From: Gemmobacter lanyuensis
GTDB lineage: Bacteria; Pseudomonadota; Alphaproteobacteria; Rhodobacterales; Rhodobacteraceae
Direction of reading: 5' to 3'
NCBI RefSeq assembly: GCF_014652355.1
Contig: NZ_BMYQ01000012.1
Coordinates: 75,264-120,663, forward strand
Length of the DNA stretch: 45,400 bases
Shown: piece after piece, positions 27,819-36,919 of the stretch
How the letters are laid out: each line of letters opens with the position of its first letter
Numbering within the stretch: position 1 is the stretch's first letter
Notes under the pieces: model-generated
Told to the model about the DNA's origin: nothing
What the model saw: only the letters and a program-made list of their open reading frames with translations
Databases searched by the model: none
Made by a program: the position numbers and the translations under genes

Positions 27819-28115
27819 TTGGATGTGAAAAGTGTTGCGCAGCTTCGCGCCCTGCTGTTCGAGATGGAAAAGTCTCTGGGCTTGGCCGAACTCTCCCAGA
27901 ACGAGAAGGACGTGCTTTACGCGATCAATCAGCTCGCGAAGTCTGATGCCAATTTGGTAAAATCCGATCAGATCCGCTCTCACCCTCTTGTCTCAGAGAT
28001 TCCTTCGGCGTCGTTCCACCGCGCGCTCAAAAGTCTGCTCAAACGTGGGCTGGTCTCCCATGCGCCGGAAACCAAGGCGCGATCCTATATTGTCAACGCT
28101 GAACTTCAGGTTTAA
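27819..28115 (+). CDS. Small winged-helix DNA-binding protein
   Basis: A 98-residue, mostly helical protein. The core SQNEKDVLYAINQLAKSDANLVKSDQIRSHPLVSEIPSASFHRALKSLLKRGLVSHAPETKARSYIV has the layout of a MarR-like winged helix: a helix, a recognition helix around SASFHRALKSLLKRG, and a wing ending in RSYIV. The frame starts with TTG at 27819 (a GTG at 27825 is also possible), with a GGGGGTGG stretch upstream. No ligand domain is present. Its position beside a perfect palindrome suggests a repressor that may control itself and the neighbours, as inference. It is followed closely by the membrane-protein gene. Confidence 0.7.
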   Translation: MDVKSVAQLRALLFEMEKSLGLAELSQNEKDVLYAINQLAKSDANLVKSDQIRSHPLVSEIPSASFHRALKSLLKRGLVSHAPETKARSYIVNAELQV

Positions 28116-28151
28116 TTTATCGCGGTGATAATCAAGGGAGCGCCCGCGCGC

Positions 28152-28742
28152 ATGACACTGAACTGGACACGTGAGATCGGTGCAGTGTCCGTTTGCCTTG
28201 GGGTGATGTTCGGGTCTACCTTTCTTGTCGTGCAGTTGAACGATCTGGGCAAAAGCCTGTTCCCCGGCATGATCCTGCAGCTGGGTGGCATCCTCTTCCT
28301 GCCGCATGGTGTTGCGCTTCTGTCAACATGGGTGCTGGGCTGGCGGGCGTTTTTGCCCCTGTTCGCGGCCACCGTCTTTGCCTTGGCACTCGGCCGCGGG
28401 ATTGAGGCGGTAACGGTCACAATGCTGCTTCTGATGGCCGTGAAAGCCGCGACAATGCCGGCGGCCTTTGATCTGTTTCGTCTATGCAAGATAGATGCGC
28501 GCGGCGACGGGGCCTTCATGTTCAACTGGCGGCTGCTGATGCTGATCGGCTTTTTGTCGTCGATGCTGAACAATCTCTGGCGCTACATGCTGAACTGCTG
28601 TGGCGACATGACGGCAAGCAAGATGCTTGCGGCCTATTCTCTGTCGATCTTCGGTGACATGATGGGGGTGCTGGTGGTCATGTTGGGGATGATGCTGGTG
28701 TTCCGCCATATGCGGCAGCGGCAGCTGCGCGCACAGGTCTAA
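28152..28742 (+). CDS. Polytopic membrane protein of unknown function
   Basis: A 196-residue hydrophobic protein with five or six predicted membrane helices. Examples are IGAVSVCLGVMFGSTFLVV, ILQLGGILFLPHGVALLS, FLPLFAATVFALALG, VTMLLLMAVKAATMPAA, LMLIGFLSSMLNNLWRYM and GDMMGVLVVMLGMMLVF. I recognise no transporter or enzyme signature. It has some resemblance to the membrane halves of integral-membrane sensor domains but no output domain. ATG at 28152 gives a loose ribosome-binding fit (AAGGGA), and a GTG at 28125 is possible. It starts 36 bases after the winged-helix gene, so the two are probably one operon. Its stop overlaps the convergent argP stop by four bases. Confidence 0.7.
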   Translation: MTLNWTREIGAVSVCLGVMFGSTFLVVQLNDLGKSLFPGMILQLGGILFLPHGVALLSTWVLGWRAFLPLFAATVFALALGRGIEAVTVTMLLLMAVKAATMPAAFDLFRLCKIDARGDGAFMFNWRLLMLIGFLSSMLNNLWRYMLNCCGDMTASKMLAAYSLSIFGDMMGVLVVMLGMMLVFRHMRQRQLRAQV

Positions 28743-29605
28743 GGTGGCAGCAGCTGCCTGGCCGCCGTGCGGATCAGGGTGCGTGTCAGACCGCTCAGCG
28801 CCGGGGCAGTTCGTCGCGCCAGCTGCCAGTGCAGCGGCACATCCAGATGGGCGCCGGGCAGCAGCGCCACCAGACGCCCCTCGGCAATCAGGTCTGCGAC
28901 AAGCGGCAGCGGGTTCATGCCCCAGCCCAGCCCCGCCAGCGCCGCATCGACAAATCCTTGGGATGACGCGATGCGATGTGTGGGAAAGGCAAGCCCGCCC
29001 CCGATATTCTGGGCAAGCCAATCGGTCTGAAGCCGGTCATTGTCGGAAAAGGTCAAGGCGGGGGCGCGGGCCATGCTGATACGGTCTGGCCCCTCGGGGA
29101 GCCAGCGGGCGATGAATCCGGGGCTTGCGGTCGCAAGATAACGCAAATGCCCCAAGGGGTGCGTATCGCAGCCCTGCAGCGGCCCGGGATGCGAGGTGAT
29201 GGCCGCAGCGACCTCGCCCCGTCGCAGCCATTCCTGGCTGACATCCTGGTCGTCGATGACAATGTCGAACAGCAGCCCTTCGGTCGCGGCCAGTGCCGGG
29301 ATCACCCAGGTGGCAAGGCTGTCGGCATTCACGGCAATTCGCACCGTGGTGGGGCGCGGATCGGGCAAGGGCAGGGCGGCTTCCAGCAGCATCACCTCAT
29401 CATGGTGCTGGATCAGGCGCAGGCCCATCTCGGTGGCGCGGCAGGGCTGCCCGCGCAGAATCAGCAGCGCGCCGATCCGGTCTTCCAGCGCCTTGATCCG
29501 CTGGGACACAGCGGAGGGCGTCAGCCCCAGCTGCGCCGCCGCCAGATCAAAGCTGCCGCGTCGATGCACCGCCGCCAGCGCGGCCAGATTGGGATAGTCG
29601 AGCAT
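28739..29605 (-). CDS. argP: LysR-type regulator of the ArgP/LysG group
   Basis: A 288-residue LysR-family regulator. The N-terminal winged helix has FDLAAAQLGLTPSAVSQRIKALEDRIGALLILRG, where SAVSQRIKALE is the recognition helix, followed by a C-terminal effector domain. It is divergently transcribed from a LysE-type exporter, with 89 bases between starts. This is the arrangement of argP-argO in E. coli and lysG-lysE in Corynebacterium, in which the regulator activates export when arginine or lysine is high. The gene name is therefore based on family plus context. Whether it responds to arginine or lysine is not determined. Confidence 0.85.
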   Translation of the reverse strand: MLDYPNLAALAAVHRRGSFDLAAAQLGLTPSAVSQRIKALEDRIGALLILRGQPCRATEMGLRLIQHHDEVMLLEAALPLPDPRPTTVRIAVNADSLATWVIPALAATEGLLFDIVIDDQDVSQEWLRRGEVAAAITSHPGPLQGCDTHPLGHLRYLATASPGFIARWLPEGPDRISMARAPALTFSDNDRLQTDWLAQNIGGGLAFPTHRIASSQGFVDAALAGLGWGMNPLPLVADLIAEGRLVALLPGAHLDVPLHWQLARRTAPALSGLTRTLIRTAARQLLPP

Positions 29606-29694
29606 TAGGAAAACTTAATCACATCCAGAATTATTAATTGGATTGATCCCCGTGCGCCCGCCTATGTCAAGCGCATCAGGACGGAGAAGATGAG

Positions 29695-30297
29695 ATGTGG
29701 GAAGCTGCGATTTCGGGATATCTGGTGGCGCTAAGCCTGATTGCCGCCATCGGCGCACAGAACGCCTTTGTGCTGCGGCAGGGGCTGCGGCGCGAACATG
29801 TGGGCATCGTGGTTGCGATCTGCGCGCTGTCGGATGCAGTGCTGATCACCGCCGGGGTTGCGGGCTTTGGCACGCTGGCCCAGGCCGTGCCGTGGTTTGG
29901 TGAGGCGATGCGCTGGCTGGGCGTGGCCTTTCTGGCCACCTATGGCGCGATGCGCTTTCTTGCAGCCCGCAGGGGCGGCGAGGCTCTGATCCCGAAGGGG
30001 GACGAGTCGGTGCCGCTGCGCCGTGTGGTGGCGATGTGCCTGCTGTTCACCTGGGCCAACCCGCATGTCTATCTGGATACGCTGGTGCTGATCGGATCGG
30101 TGTCGGCGCAATATGCCCCGCATGGGGTGGCCTTCGGGACCGCGGCGGCCATGGCCTCGGTGTCGTTCTTCAGCGCGCTGGGGTTCGGGGCGCGGTTGCT
30201 TGCGCCGGTCTTTGCCAAGCCTCGCGCCTGGGTGGTGCTGGAGGTGATCATCGGCTGCACCATGTGGGCGCTTGCGCTCGGGCTTGCGCTTGGCTGA
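29695..30297 (+). CDS. argO: LysE/ArgO family amino-acid exporter
   Basis: A 200-residue inner-membrane exporter with the LysE-family start SGYLVALSLIAAIGAQNAFVLRQGLRREH, in which the GAQNAFVLRQG motif is diagnostic. The segment ALSDAVLITAGVAGFGTLAQ follows, and later CLLFTWANPHVYLDTLVLIG. About six membrane helices are predicted. Its position beside argP supports export of basic amino acids, probably arginine or lysine. ArgO versus LysE cannot be separated by sequence alone. The ATG is followed directly by the first helix. Confidence 0.88.
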   Translation: MWEAAISGYLVALSLIAAIGAQNAFVLRQGLRREHVGIVVAICALSDAVLITAGVAGFGTLAQAVPWFGEAMRWLGVAFLATYGAMRFLAARRGGEALIPKGDESVPLRRVVAMCLLFTWANPHVYLDTLVLIGSVSAQYAPHGVAFGTAAAMASVSFFSALGFGARLLAPVFAKPRAWVVLEVIIGCTMWALALGLALG

Positions 30298-30363
30298 CGC
30301 GATTGTGCGGGGCACAAACTGGGCCTTGCGGTCCGCATGCGGCTGGGGTTGGGTTGCGTCATC

Positions 30364-31263
30364 ATGATGGAACGCGACCTGGAAATGCGCCCTGTGCAGG
30401 GCGTGCTGTGGATGCTCGCCTCGGGCCTGAGCTTTGTGGGCGTCAATGCGCTGGTGCGCTGGCTGGGCACCGATCTGCCCGCCGCGCAAAGCGCCTTCCT
30501 GCGCTTTGCTTTCGGCGTGGTGTTTCTGATCCCGACCATTCTGCCCGTCTTGCGCGCGGGGTTCGCGCCCGGGGCGCTGCCGCTGTTTCTGGGGCGGGGT
30601 GTCGCGCATACGGCGGCGGTGATTTTCTGGTTCTATGCCATGGCGCGCCTGCCCGTAGCCGAGGTCACGGCCATCGGCTATCTGAACCCCATCCTTGTCA
30701 CGCTGGGTGCAGCGCTTCTGTTTGGTGAAAGGCTGGGTCTGCGGCGGATGCTCGCTGTCGCTGTGGCCATTCTGGGCGCCGTGATCGTGCTGCGCCCCGG
30801 CCTGCGGGATCTTTCGCTGGCGCATCTGTCACAGGTCTGCGCGGCCAGCGGCTTTGCCGCGTCTTATCTTTTCGCAAAGCGGTTAAGCGGCCTCGCCTCG
30901 GCCGGGGCGATCGTCGCGATGCTGAGCCTTTGCGTCACCCTTGGCCTTCTGCCCTTCGCGCTGCTGAACTGGCAGCCCGTCACGCTGGTGCAGCTGGGGG
31001 CGCTGGCGGTGGTCGCGCTCTGTGCAACCACGGGCCATTACTGCATGAGCCGTGCCTTCGCCGTGGCGCCCATGGCGGTGACGCAACCTGTCACCTTCCT
31101 GCAGCTTGTCTGGGCCACGCTGCTGGGCCTTCTGGTCTTTGGCGAGGGGATTGATGGCTTCGTCCTTTTGGGGGGCGCGATCATCATCACCGCCATCAGC
31201 GCGAATACCTGGCGCGAGGCGCGGCTGCGCCGCCGCGCCGATGAGGTCGCGGCCGCCCTTTGA
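30364..31263 (+). CDS. EamA/DMT superfamily transporter
   Basis: A drug/metabolite transporter of about 299 residues with ten predicted helices in two EamA repeats. The first repeat begins VLWMLASGLSFVGVNALVRWLG and ends near LLFGERLGLRRMLAVAVAILGAVIVLRPG. The second begins ASGFAASYLFAKRLSGLAS and ends in LLVFGEGIDGFVLLGGAIIITAISA. The repeat-ending motif FGE appears in both halves, as is normal for the family. Several ATG codons compete for the start (30364, 30367 and 30385), and the ribosome-binding signal is weak for all. Substrate unknown. Located 66 bases after argO, so possibly co-transcribed. Confidence 0.88.
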   Translation: MMERDLEMRPVQGVLWMLASGLSFVGVNALVRWLGTDLPAAQSAFLRFAFGVVFLIPTILPVLRAGFAPGALPLFLGRGVAHTAAVIFWFYAMARLPVAEVTAIGYLNPILVTLGAALLFGERLGLRRMLAVAVAILGAVIVLRPGLRDLSLAHLSQVCAASGFAASYLFAKRLSGLASAGAIVAMLSLCVTLGLLPFALLNWQPVTLVQLGALAVVALCATTGHYCMSRAFAVAPMAVTQPVTFLQLVWATLLGLLVFGEGIDGFVLLGGAIIITAISANTWREARLRRRADEVAAAL

Positions 31264-31410
31264 CCGTGATCCGCGGCATTTGAACCGCCTTTTTCCGATG
31301 CGCCCCGCAATCGCCCCAGCTTGGCCGCGGGCTGCCATGGTCTGTTAAGCCCCCGCACATCCTGACCGCCGATCCTGACCCCGGGTGAGAATTGGGTGTG
31401 GAGGTCTGCC

Positions 31411-34400
31411 GTGGGCAGCTTCTTCGGTCGGGGCACGTTTCGTGCCGCGGCGGCGCATATGGTGGCGGGGGTCACCGATATTGCGCTGCGGGTTGTGGAT
31501 GGCGTGGTGCAGGTCTTTACCACCACGCGGGCAGGCGGGGGCCTGCTGTCGCTGGAGCTGCAGACCACGGGGGTGGGCCTGCGGTTGATCGATCAGGCTG
31601 GGGTCGCGGCAGGCACGGTGCTTTCCGCCCCGGCGCAGATCACTGTGCTGTCCGGGGCCGGTCCGGATCGCCTCATCTGGACGGGGGGCATCGTCCTCGG
31701 CAGTCATCTGCTGGGCCGCGCCGGGGGGATCGGCGCGGCAGAGACAGGCGCTTTGCCACCCGGTCCGATCTCGGCACAGACCTTCACCACGCTGGGCGAT
31801 GCTGCCTTTGCCATTCTTGCCCCGCTTGGGGAAAACCGGCTCTTGGTGTGTCGCATGACCGCCACGGGGCAGATGGTGGCAGTGGATGGCACCGATCTGG
31901 GCAATCCCGTGCAGCAGGCGGTCGACATCACGGCGCTTGCCGCGCTGCGCATCGGAGCTGCGCATTATGTGCTGTCGCTGTCCGCGGCAGAGGAAAGCCT
32001 GCGGGTCTGGGCGCTTGGACCGAATGGCACGCTGACCGCCGTATCACAGGTGGGGGCTGGAGCGGGTCTTGGTCTTTCCACCCCCTCGGCCCTGGAGGTC
32101 GTGGAGCTTGCCGGGCGGTCCTACGCGTTGATTGCCGGGGCGGGGTCGTCGTCGATTTCGGTCGTGGCGCTTGAACCGGGGGGGCAGATGCGGCTTGCGG
32201 ATCACGTTATCGATACGCTGGAAACGCGGTTTCAGGGCGTTCAGGCGCTGGCCAGCGTGCAGATTTCCGGGCGGGTCTTCGTCTTTGCCGGCGGTGGTGA
32301 CGGCGGGCTTCAGGCCTTTGAGCTGATGCCGGGGGGGCGGCTTGTTGCCGCCGGGCAGGTTCTGCCCGCCACCGCCCTGCCACTGGACGACATCACCGCG
32401 CTGGCAGCGGTTGTTCAGGGCGACCGCATCGAACTGGTTGTCGGTGCCGAAGGCTCCGGCTTGATCCGTTTGGGTTTCGACCCTGGCCCCCTTGCCGTGC
32501 CGCTGTCGGGTGGTGCGGGTGATGACAGCCTTTCTGGCGGCGACCGGGGCGATCTGATCCTGGGGCGGGCGGGGAATGACCGTCTCTCAGGCGGGGCGGG
32601 GGCAGATATCCTGTCAGATGGCGCCGGAATGGATGAGATGGATGGCGGGGCGGGCGCCGATCTTTTCGTGCTGGCGGCCGATGGGCAGGCCGATACGATC
32701 CGAGGCTTCGTTCCGGGCGAGGATCGCATCGACCTGTCCGGCTGGGGACGGATCTATTCGGTCGAGGCGCTGCCGATGGTGGGGCGCCGCGGTTGCGTCG
32801 TCATCCGCTGGGGCGAGGAAGCGCTCTACATCTATTCTGCCGATGGGGCGGATATGGACCCCGGCATCTTTACCTCGGCCGATGTCTTCGGTCTGTGGCA
32901 TGTCACCACGCCCGCCGTCATTCCGGGGCGACAGATCGCCTCGGGGCCGGATCGGGAAACCCTGACGGGCGGGGGCGGGGCCGACACGCTGCTGGCGGAT
33001 GGTGGCGGCGATCTGCTTTCAGGCGGGTCGGGCACGGATTTGGCCGATTACGGCCGGGCCAGCGGGCCGGTCCGCGCAAACCTTGGGCTCGGCCCGCTGG
33101 CTCCGCAGCTTGCCGGGCAGGACAGGTTCCAGTCGGTCGAGGATCTGGCCGGTGGTATCCATGACGATACCCTGACGGGCAACGCGGCCGACAATCTTCT
33201 GCTGGGACGACAGGGCAATGATCGGCTGATCGGCGGGGCAGGCCGCGATCGGCTTATGGGCGGGGCCGGGGACGACAGCCTGAACAGTGGCCTCGGGGCC
33301 GATCTTCTGGATGGTGGCGACGGGCGCGATTGGGCGCGATGGCACCGGGCAACCATCTCCGTTCAGGTGGATCTGACGCTGGCGGTGCAAAGCGGCGGCG
33401 CCGCAGCGGGCGACCGCCTGATCGGGATCGAGAACCTGCTGGGCGGCCGCTACGCCGACCGTCTGGCGGGGGATGCCACGGCGAACGCCCTGTCCGGGGG
33501 TGGCGGCAGTGACAGGCTGGAGGGACGCGCGGGGGCCGACACGCTGAACGGGGGGGAGGGAAATGACAGTCTGACCGGGGGCAGCGGGGCCGACCTGCTG
33601 CTGGGGGGCGCGGGCGCGGACTGGGCGGTCTATGCCGGGGCCGCGGCTGTTCGGGTCGATCTGGCCTTGGCCGGGCAGTGGCAAGATACGGCTGGGCAGG
33701 GGCGCGACTGGCTCTCGGGGGTCGAACATCTGTCCGGTGGTGCCGGGGGCGATCGTCTGGCAGGCGGCCGCACGGCCAATATCCTGTCCGGCGACGCAGG
33801 AGATGATCTGCTTCAGGGGCGTGAGGGCGCCGATACGCTGATCGGTGGGGCGGGCAATGATATTCTGTCTGGCGGGGCGGGAAACGATTGGGCGGTCTAT
33901 CGCGGCGGCGCAGCCCTGCGGATCGACCTGCGCCTGACGACGGCGCAGGCCACCGGGCAGGGGCGGGATGTGCTGTCATCGGTTGAAAACCTATGGGGCG
34001 GGGCGGGGGCCGACGCCTTGGCGGGAAATGCGGCCGACAACCGCCTTCTGGGGCAAGACGGGGCAGACAGCCTGTTCGGGTTTGATGGCAATGATCGGCT
34101 GCAAGGCGGCAATGGCAACGACCTGCTCTCTGCCGGGCGGGGCAATGACCTGTTGTTGGGCGGGGACGGGAATGATCATCTGCGGGCCGGACCGGGCCGC
34201 GATCAGACAACGGGTGGCAGCGGCTTTGACACGGTCGAATTGACCGGCCCGGGGGGAAACCGCATTTCGCTGGCCGTGACAGGGTGGCAGGCGCGTCCGG
34301 GGGGCGCGGTGCTGCTTGCCGGGGTTGAGGGGCTGATGGGTGCGGCGGGGCAGGACACGCTATCGGGCCATGCCGGGGCCAATATGGTCTGGGGTGGGGG

Positions 34401-34788
34401 CGGCGCGGATCAGCTTTTTGGTCTGGCGGGGGCGGACTGGCTGTTGGGGGGGGGAGGGGCCGACCGCCTCGCAGCCGGCAGCGGGGATGACTGGCTGGAC
34501 GGCGGGGCGGGCAATGACTGGCTCTCGGGTGGGACCGGGGCCGACCGCTTTGTCTTTTCCGCGGGCGCCGATCGCATCGTCGATCTGTCGTGGGCCGAGG
34601 GCGACCATCTGCTGCTGACCCTTGCCGCCCTGCCGCAGCTGCGTGGCCTGAGCCCCACCACCATCGTCGAACGCTGGGGCGTCGATCTGGGGGCCGAGGT
34701 GCGCCTTGATCTGGGCGCAGCCGGGCAGGTCACGCTGGCGGGGATGGCCTCGCTCTCGGAACTTCGCGCGGTGATCGAGGTGATCTGA
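31411..34788 (+). CDS. Large RTX calcium-binding protein with propeller-like N-terminus
   Basis: A 1,125-residue, presumably type I secreted protein. Residues about 15-355 hold imperfect repeats of about 45-50 residues with the pattern ALxxxxLxGxxYxLxAGxGxxSLxVxxLxPxGxLxxxxxV, suggesting a beta-propeller. From about residue 365 it has many GGxGxDxLxGG calcium-binding nonapeptides. Five modules interleave with these, beginning near residues 542, 639, 736, 825 and 939, each with DWAxYxGxxxxRxDLxL ... GQGRDxLSxVExLxGG ... NxLxG. It ends with DRFVFSAGADRIVDLSWAEGDHLLL, a secretion-signal-like tail. GTG at 31411 is preceded by GGAGG. No exporter genes lie nearby. Role may be adhesion or surface layer formation, as inference. 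Confidence 0.85.
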   Translation: MGSFFGRGTFRAAAAHMVAGVTDIALRVVDGVVQVFTTTRAGGGLLSLELQTTGVGLRLIDQAGVAAGTVLSAPAQITVLSGAGPDRLIWTGGIVLGSHLLGRAGGIGAAETGALPPGPISAQTFTTLGDAAFAILAPLGENRLLVCRMTATGQMVAVDGTDLGNPVQQAVDITALAALRIGAAHYVLSLSAAEESLRVWALGPNGTLTAVSQVGAGAGLGLSTPSALEVVELAGRSYALIAGAGSSSISVVALEPGGQMRLADHVIDTLETRFQGVQALASVQISGRVFVFAGGGDGGLQAFELMPGGRLVAAGQVLPATALPLDDITALAAVVQGDRIELVVGAEGSGLIRLGFDPGPLAVPLSGGAGDDSLSGGDRGDLILGRAGNDRLSGGAGADILSDGAGMDEMDGGAGADLFVLAADGQADTIRGFVPGEDRIDLSGWGRIYSVEALPMVGRRGCVVIRWGEEALYIYSADGADMDPGIFTSADVFGLWHVTTPAVIPGRQIASGPDRETLTGGGGADTLLADGGGDLLSGGSGTDLADYGRASGPVRANLGLGPLAPQLAGQDRFQSVEDLAGGIHDDTLTGNAADNLLLGRQGNDRLIGGAGRDRLMGGAGDDSLNSGLGADLLDGGDGRDWARWHRATISVQVDLTLAVQSGGAAAGDRLIGIENLLGGRYADRLAGDATANALSGGGGSDRLEGRAGADTLNGGEGNDSLTGGSGADLLLGGAGADWAVYAGAAAVRVDLALAGQWQDTAGQGRDWLSGVEHLSGGAGGDRLAGGRTANILSGDAGDDLLQGREGADTLIGGAGNDILSGGAGNDWAVYRGGAALRIDLRLTTAQATGQGRDVLSSVENLWGGAGADALAGNAADNRLLGQDGADSLFGFDGNDRLQGGNGNDLLSAGRGNDLLLGGDGNDHLRAGPGRDQTTGGSGFDTVELTGPGGNRISLAVTGWQARPGGAVLLAGVEGLMGAAGQDTLSGHAGANMVWGGGGADQLFGLAGADWLLGGGGADRLAAGSGDDWLDGGAGNDWLSGGTGADRFVFSAGADRIVDLSWAEGDHLLLTLAALPQLRGLSPTTIVERWGVDLGAEVRLDLGAAGQVTLAGMASLSELRAVIEVI

Positions 34789-34792
34789 CCGC

Positions 34793-35581
34793 TCAGATCC
34801 CGTCCATGCAGGCCGCCGCCAGGGCCGAGGCCGGGTCGACCAGACCGTCGATCACGTCGAAATGGTGCTTGCCGGGGTCCACGGTCCAAGGGCAATCCCA
34901 GGCCTCGGACAGGGTGCGCGCCTGCCACAGAAAAGCCGGGCGTTCCTGCCCCCCAACCCAGACATGCGCCTGCACCCCGTCCTGCAGCGTCAAACGGGCC
35001 GGGCTTTCGGCCGCACATTCGGCGGCATCGAGCCGCAGCTTGGCGTTCATTCCGGTCACCATCAGCGGCGCAAGATCGGCCAGCGGCGAAATCGGCACCA
35101 CCCGCCGCAGCCCCGGCACCGCCTGATCGGCACAGCCCATGCGCGCCGACAGATGCCCCCCCGCCGAATGGCCGGTGATGACCATCGGCAGGTCCGGCAG
35201 CCGCGCCGCCACCATTTGTGCCGCGCGGGCGATCTGCGCCGTCATCCTGCCGATGCGCGCCTCGGGCGCAAGGGTGTAAGAGGGCATGGCACAGGCCCAC
35301 CCCCGCGCCACCGCCCCGGCCGCCAGATGCGACCAGAGCTCGCGCCCGAAGGCCAGCCAATAGCCGCCATGGATGAACATCAGCACCCCGCGGGGCGCGC
35401 CCGCGGGCAGGAACAGGTCCAGCGCCTCGCGCGGGGTGGGGCCATAGGGCAGGTCCAGCTCGGCCCGCGCGCCCATCGCGCTGCGGAAGGCCGCGGCCTC
35501 GGCCTGCCAGCGGGGGGGATAGCCCTCGGCCCCGGCGATGAAAGCCCCGTTGGAATAGGCGGTGTCTGGATCTTGCATCAT
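34793..35581 (-). CDS. Alpha/beta hydrolase, kynurenine formamidase/esterase-like
   Basis: A 262-residue alpha/beta hydrolase. The oxyanion motif HGGYW is at residues 71-75, the nucleophile Ser139 is in the elbow GHSAGG, and a C-terminal His is in DPGKHHFDVIDGL with Asp nearby. The HGGYW motif and the opening YSNGAFIAGAEGYPPRW are typical of the BD-FAE/arylformamidase-like group. Substrate could be N-formylkynurenine or an ester. No kynurenine-pathway gene is adjacent, so I leave the symbol blank. Two tandem ATG codons mark the start at 35581. It diverges from macA and ends four bases from the RTX gene stop. Confidence 0.82.
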   Translation of the reverse strand: MMQDPDTAYSNGAFIAGAEGYPPRWQAEAAAFRSAMGARAELDLPYGPTPREALDLFLPAGAPRGVLMFIHGGYWLAFGRELWSHLAAGAVARGWACAMPSYTLAPEARIGRMTAQIARAAQMVAARLPDLPMVITGHSAGGHLSARMGCADQAVPGLRRVVPISPLADLAPLMVTGMNAKLRLDAAECAAESPARLTLQDGVQAHVWVGGQERPAFLWQARTLSEAWDCPWTVDPGKHHFDVIDGLVDPASALAAACMDGI

Positions 35582-35682
35582 GGTCCCTGCGTTGGCACTG
35601 CGACGGCATCACCGCTTTGCAGCGCCGGAAATCTGCGCGACAAACGTTGGACGGTCAAAGGAAAAGCGTCAGAGGTACCCCC

Positions 35683-36918
35683 ATGTCCGACCAGCCCGAG
35701 ATGCAGAAGATCCTGCTTGCCGCCCGTCCCGGCAAGGGCCGCTGGATCTGGGGCCTGTTGGCCTGCGGGGCAGGGGTGCTTGTGGCGTTCTGGTTGTTCA
35801 GCGGCAGCGACAGCCCGCAAATCAGCTACGAGACTGCCCCCGCGTCCCGCGCCACGCTGACTGTGATCGTCACCGCCACCGGCACGGTGCAACCCACGAC
35901 CGAGGTCGAGGTTTCCTCCGAGCTTTCGGGGACGCTGGCCGAGGTGGCGGTCGATTATAACGACCGGGTCGAGGTGGGCCAGATGCTCGCCCGGCTCGAC
36001 AGCCGCAAGATGGAGGCGCAGGTCGCCAATGCCGAGGCCGCGCTGGCCCGCGCCCGCGCGCAGGTCACCCAGGCCGAGGCGACGGTGCGGCAGGCCGACG
36101 CCGAACTGACCCGCGCCCGCGCGCTCGACCGGCGCGGCATCACCAGCCAGAGCAATCTGGAAACCGCCGAGGCCGAGGATGACCGCGCCCGTGCCGCATT
36201 GGAAAGCGCCCGCGCCGATCTGACGCTGGCCATGGCCAACCTCGCGCTGGAAGAGGCCGATCTCGACAAGGCGCAGATCCGGTCGCCCATCCGGGGGATC
36301 GTGCTGGAGCGCACGGCGGAACCGGGGCAGATCGTGGCCTCTTCGCTGAATGCGCCGGTCCTTTTTACGTTGGCCGAGGATCTGTCCCGGATGGAATTGC
36401 AGGTGGATATTGATGAGGCGGACATCGGCCAGGTTTCGGTCGGTGATCCCGCCCTGTTCACGGTCGAGGCCTGGCGCGGTCAGAGCTTCCCCGCCCGCAT
36501 CATCCAGCTGCGCTACGCCCCCGAGGAAACCGACGGCGTCGTCACCTACAAGGCGGTCCTCTCGGTTGACAACAGCAACGGCAAACTGCGCCCCGGCATG
36601 ACCGCCACCGCAGAAATCACCGTGGAAACCGTGACCGATGCGCTGACCGTGCCCAATGCCGCCCTGCGCTACGCCCCGCCGCCGGTTGCAACCCCGACCG
36701 AATCCTCGGGCGGCGGGCTGATCGGCCTTCTGATCCCCGACCGCCCCAACAGCGACAGCGGCCTTGCCACCGGCCGGTCGGTCTGGGTGCTGCGCGATGG
36801 CGCCCCGGTCGAGGTGGCCGTGACGGTCGGCGCCAGCGATGGCACCCGCACCGAAATCCGCGACAGCACGCTTGCCGCGGGCGATGCCGTCATCATCGAT
36901 CAGCGCACGGGGGAATAG
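35683..36918 (+). CDS. macA: MacA-like periplasmic adaptor of an ABC efflux system
   Basis: A membrane-fusion protein of 411 residues linking an inner-membrane ABC permease to an outer-membrane channel. One N-terminal anchor helix (WIWGLLACGAGVLVAFWLF) is at about residues 18-36. A lipoyl-like domain follows with ATGTVQPTTEVEVSSELSGTLAEVAVDYNDRVEVGQMLARLD. A long alpha-helical hairpin spans about residues 108-195 (AQVTQAEATVRQADAELTRARALDRRGITSQSNLETAEAEDD). Beta-barrel and membrane-proximal parts come after. The ATG at 35683 is chosen over an upstream frame extension (35617). The next gene starts within two bases of its stop. No outer-membrane TolC gene is present. Confidence 0.88.
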   Translation: MSDQPEMQKILLAARPGKGRWIWGLLACGAGVLVAFWLFSGSDSPQISYETAPASRATLTVIVTATGTVQPTTEVEVSSELSGTLAEVAVDYNDRVEVGQMLARLDSRKMEAQVANAEAALARARAQVTQAEATVRQADAELTRARALDRRGITSQSNLETAEAEDDRARAALESARADLTLAMANLALEEADLDKAQIRSPIRGIVLERTAEPGQIVASSLNAPVLFTLAEDLSRMELQVDIDEADIGQVSVGDPALFTVEAWRGQSFPARIIQLRYAPEETDGVVTYKAVLSVDNSNGKLRPGMTATAEITVETVTDALTVPNAALRYAPPPVATPTESSGGGLIGLLIPDRPNSDSGLATGRSVWVLRDGAPVEVAVTVGASDGTRTEIRDSTLAAGDAVIIDQRTGE

Positions 36919-36919
36919 C

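Noticed and set aside
32500-34600. CRISPR-like or satellite DNA repeats
   Set aside because: The short GC-rich repeats are codons for RTX nonapeptides in one frame, with variable spacing and sequence.
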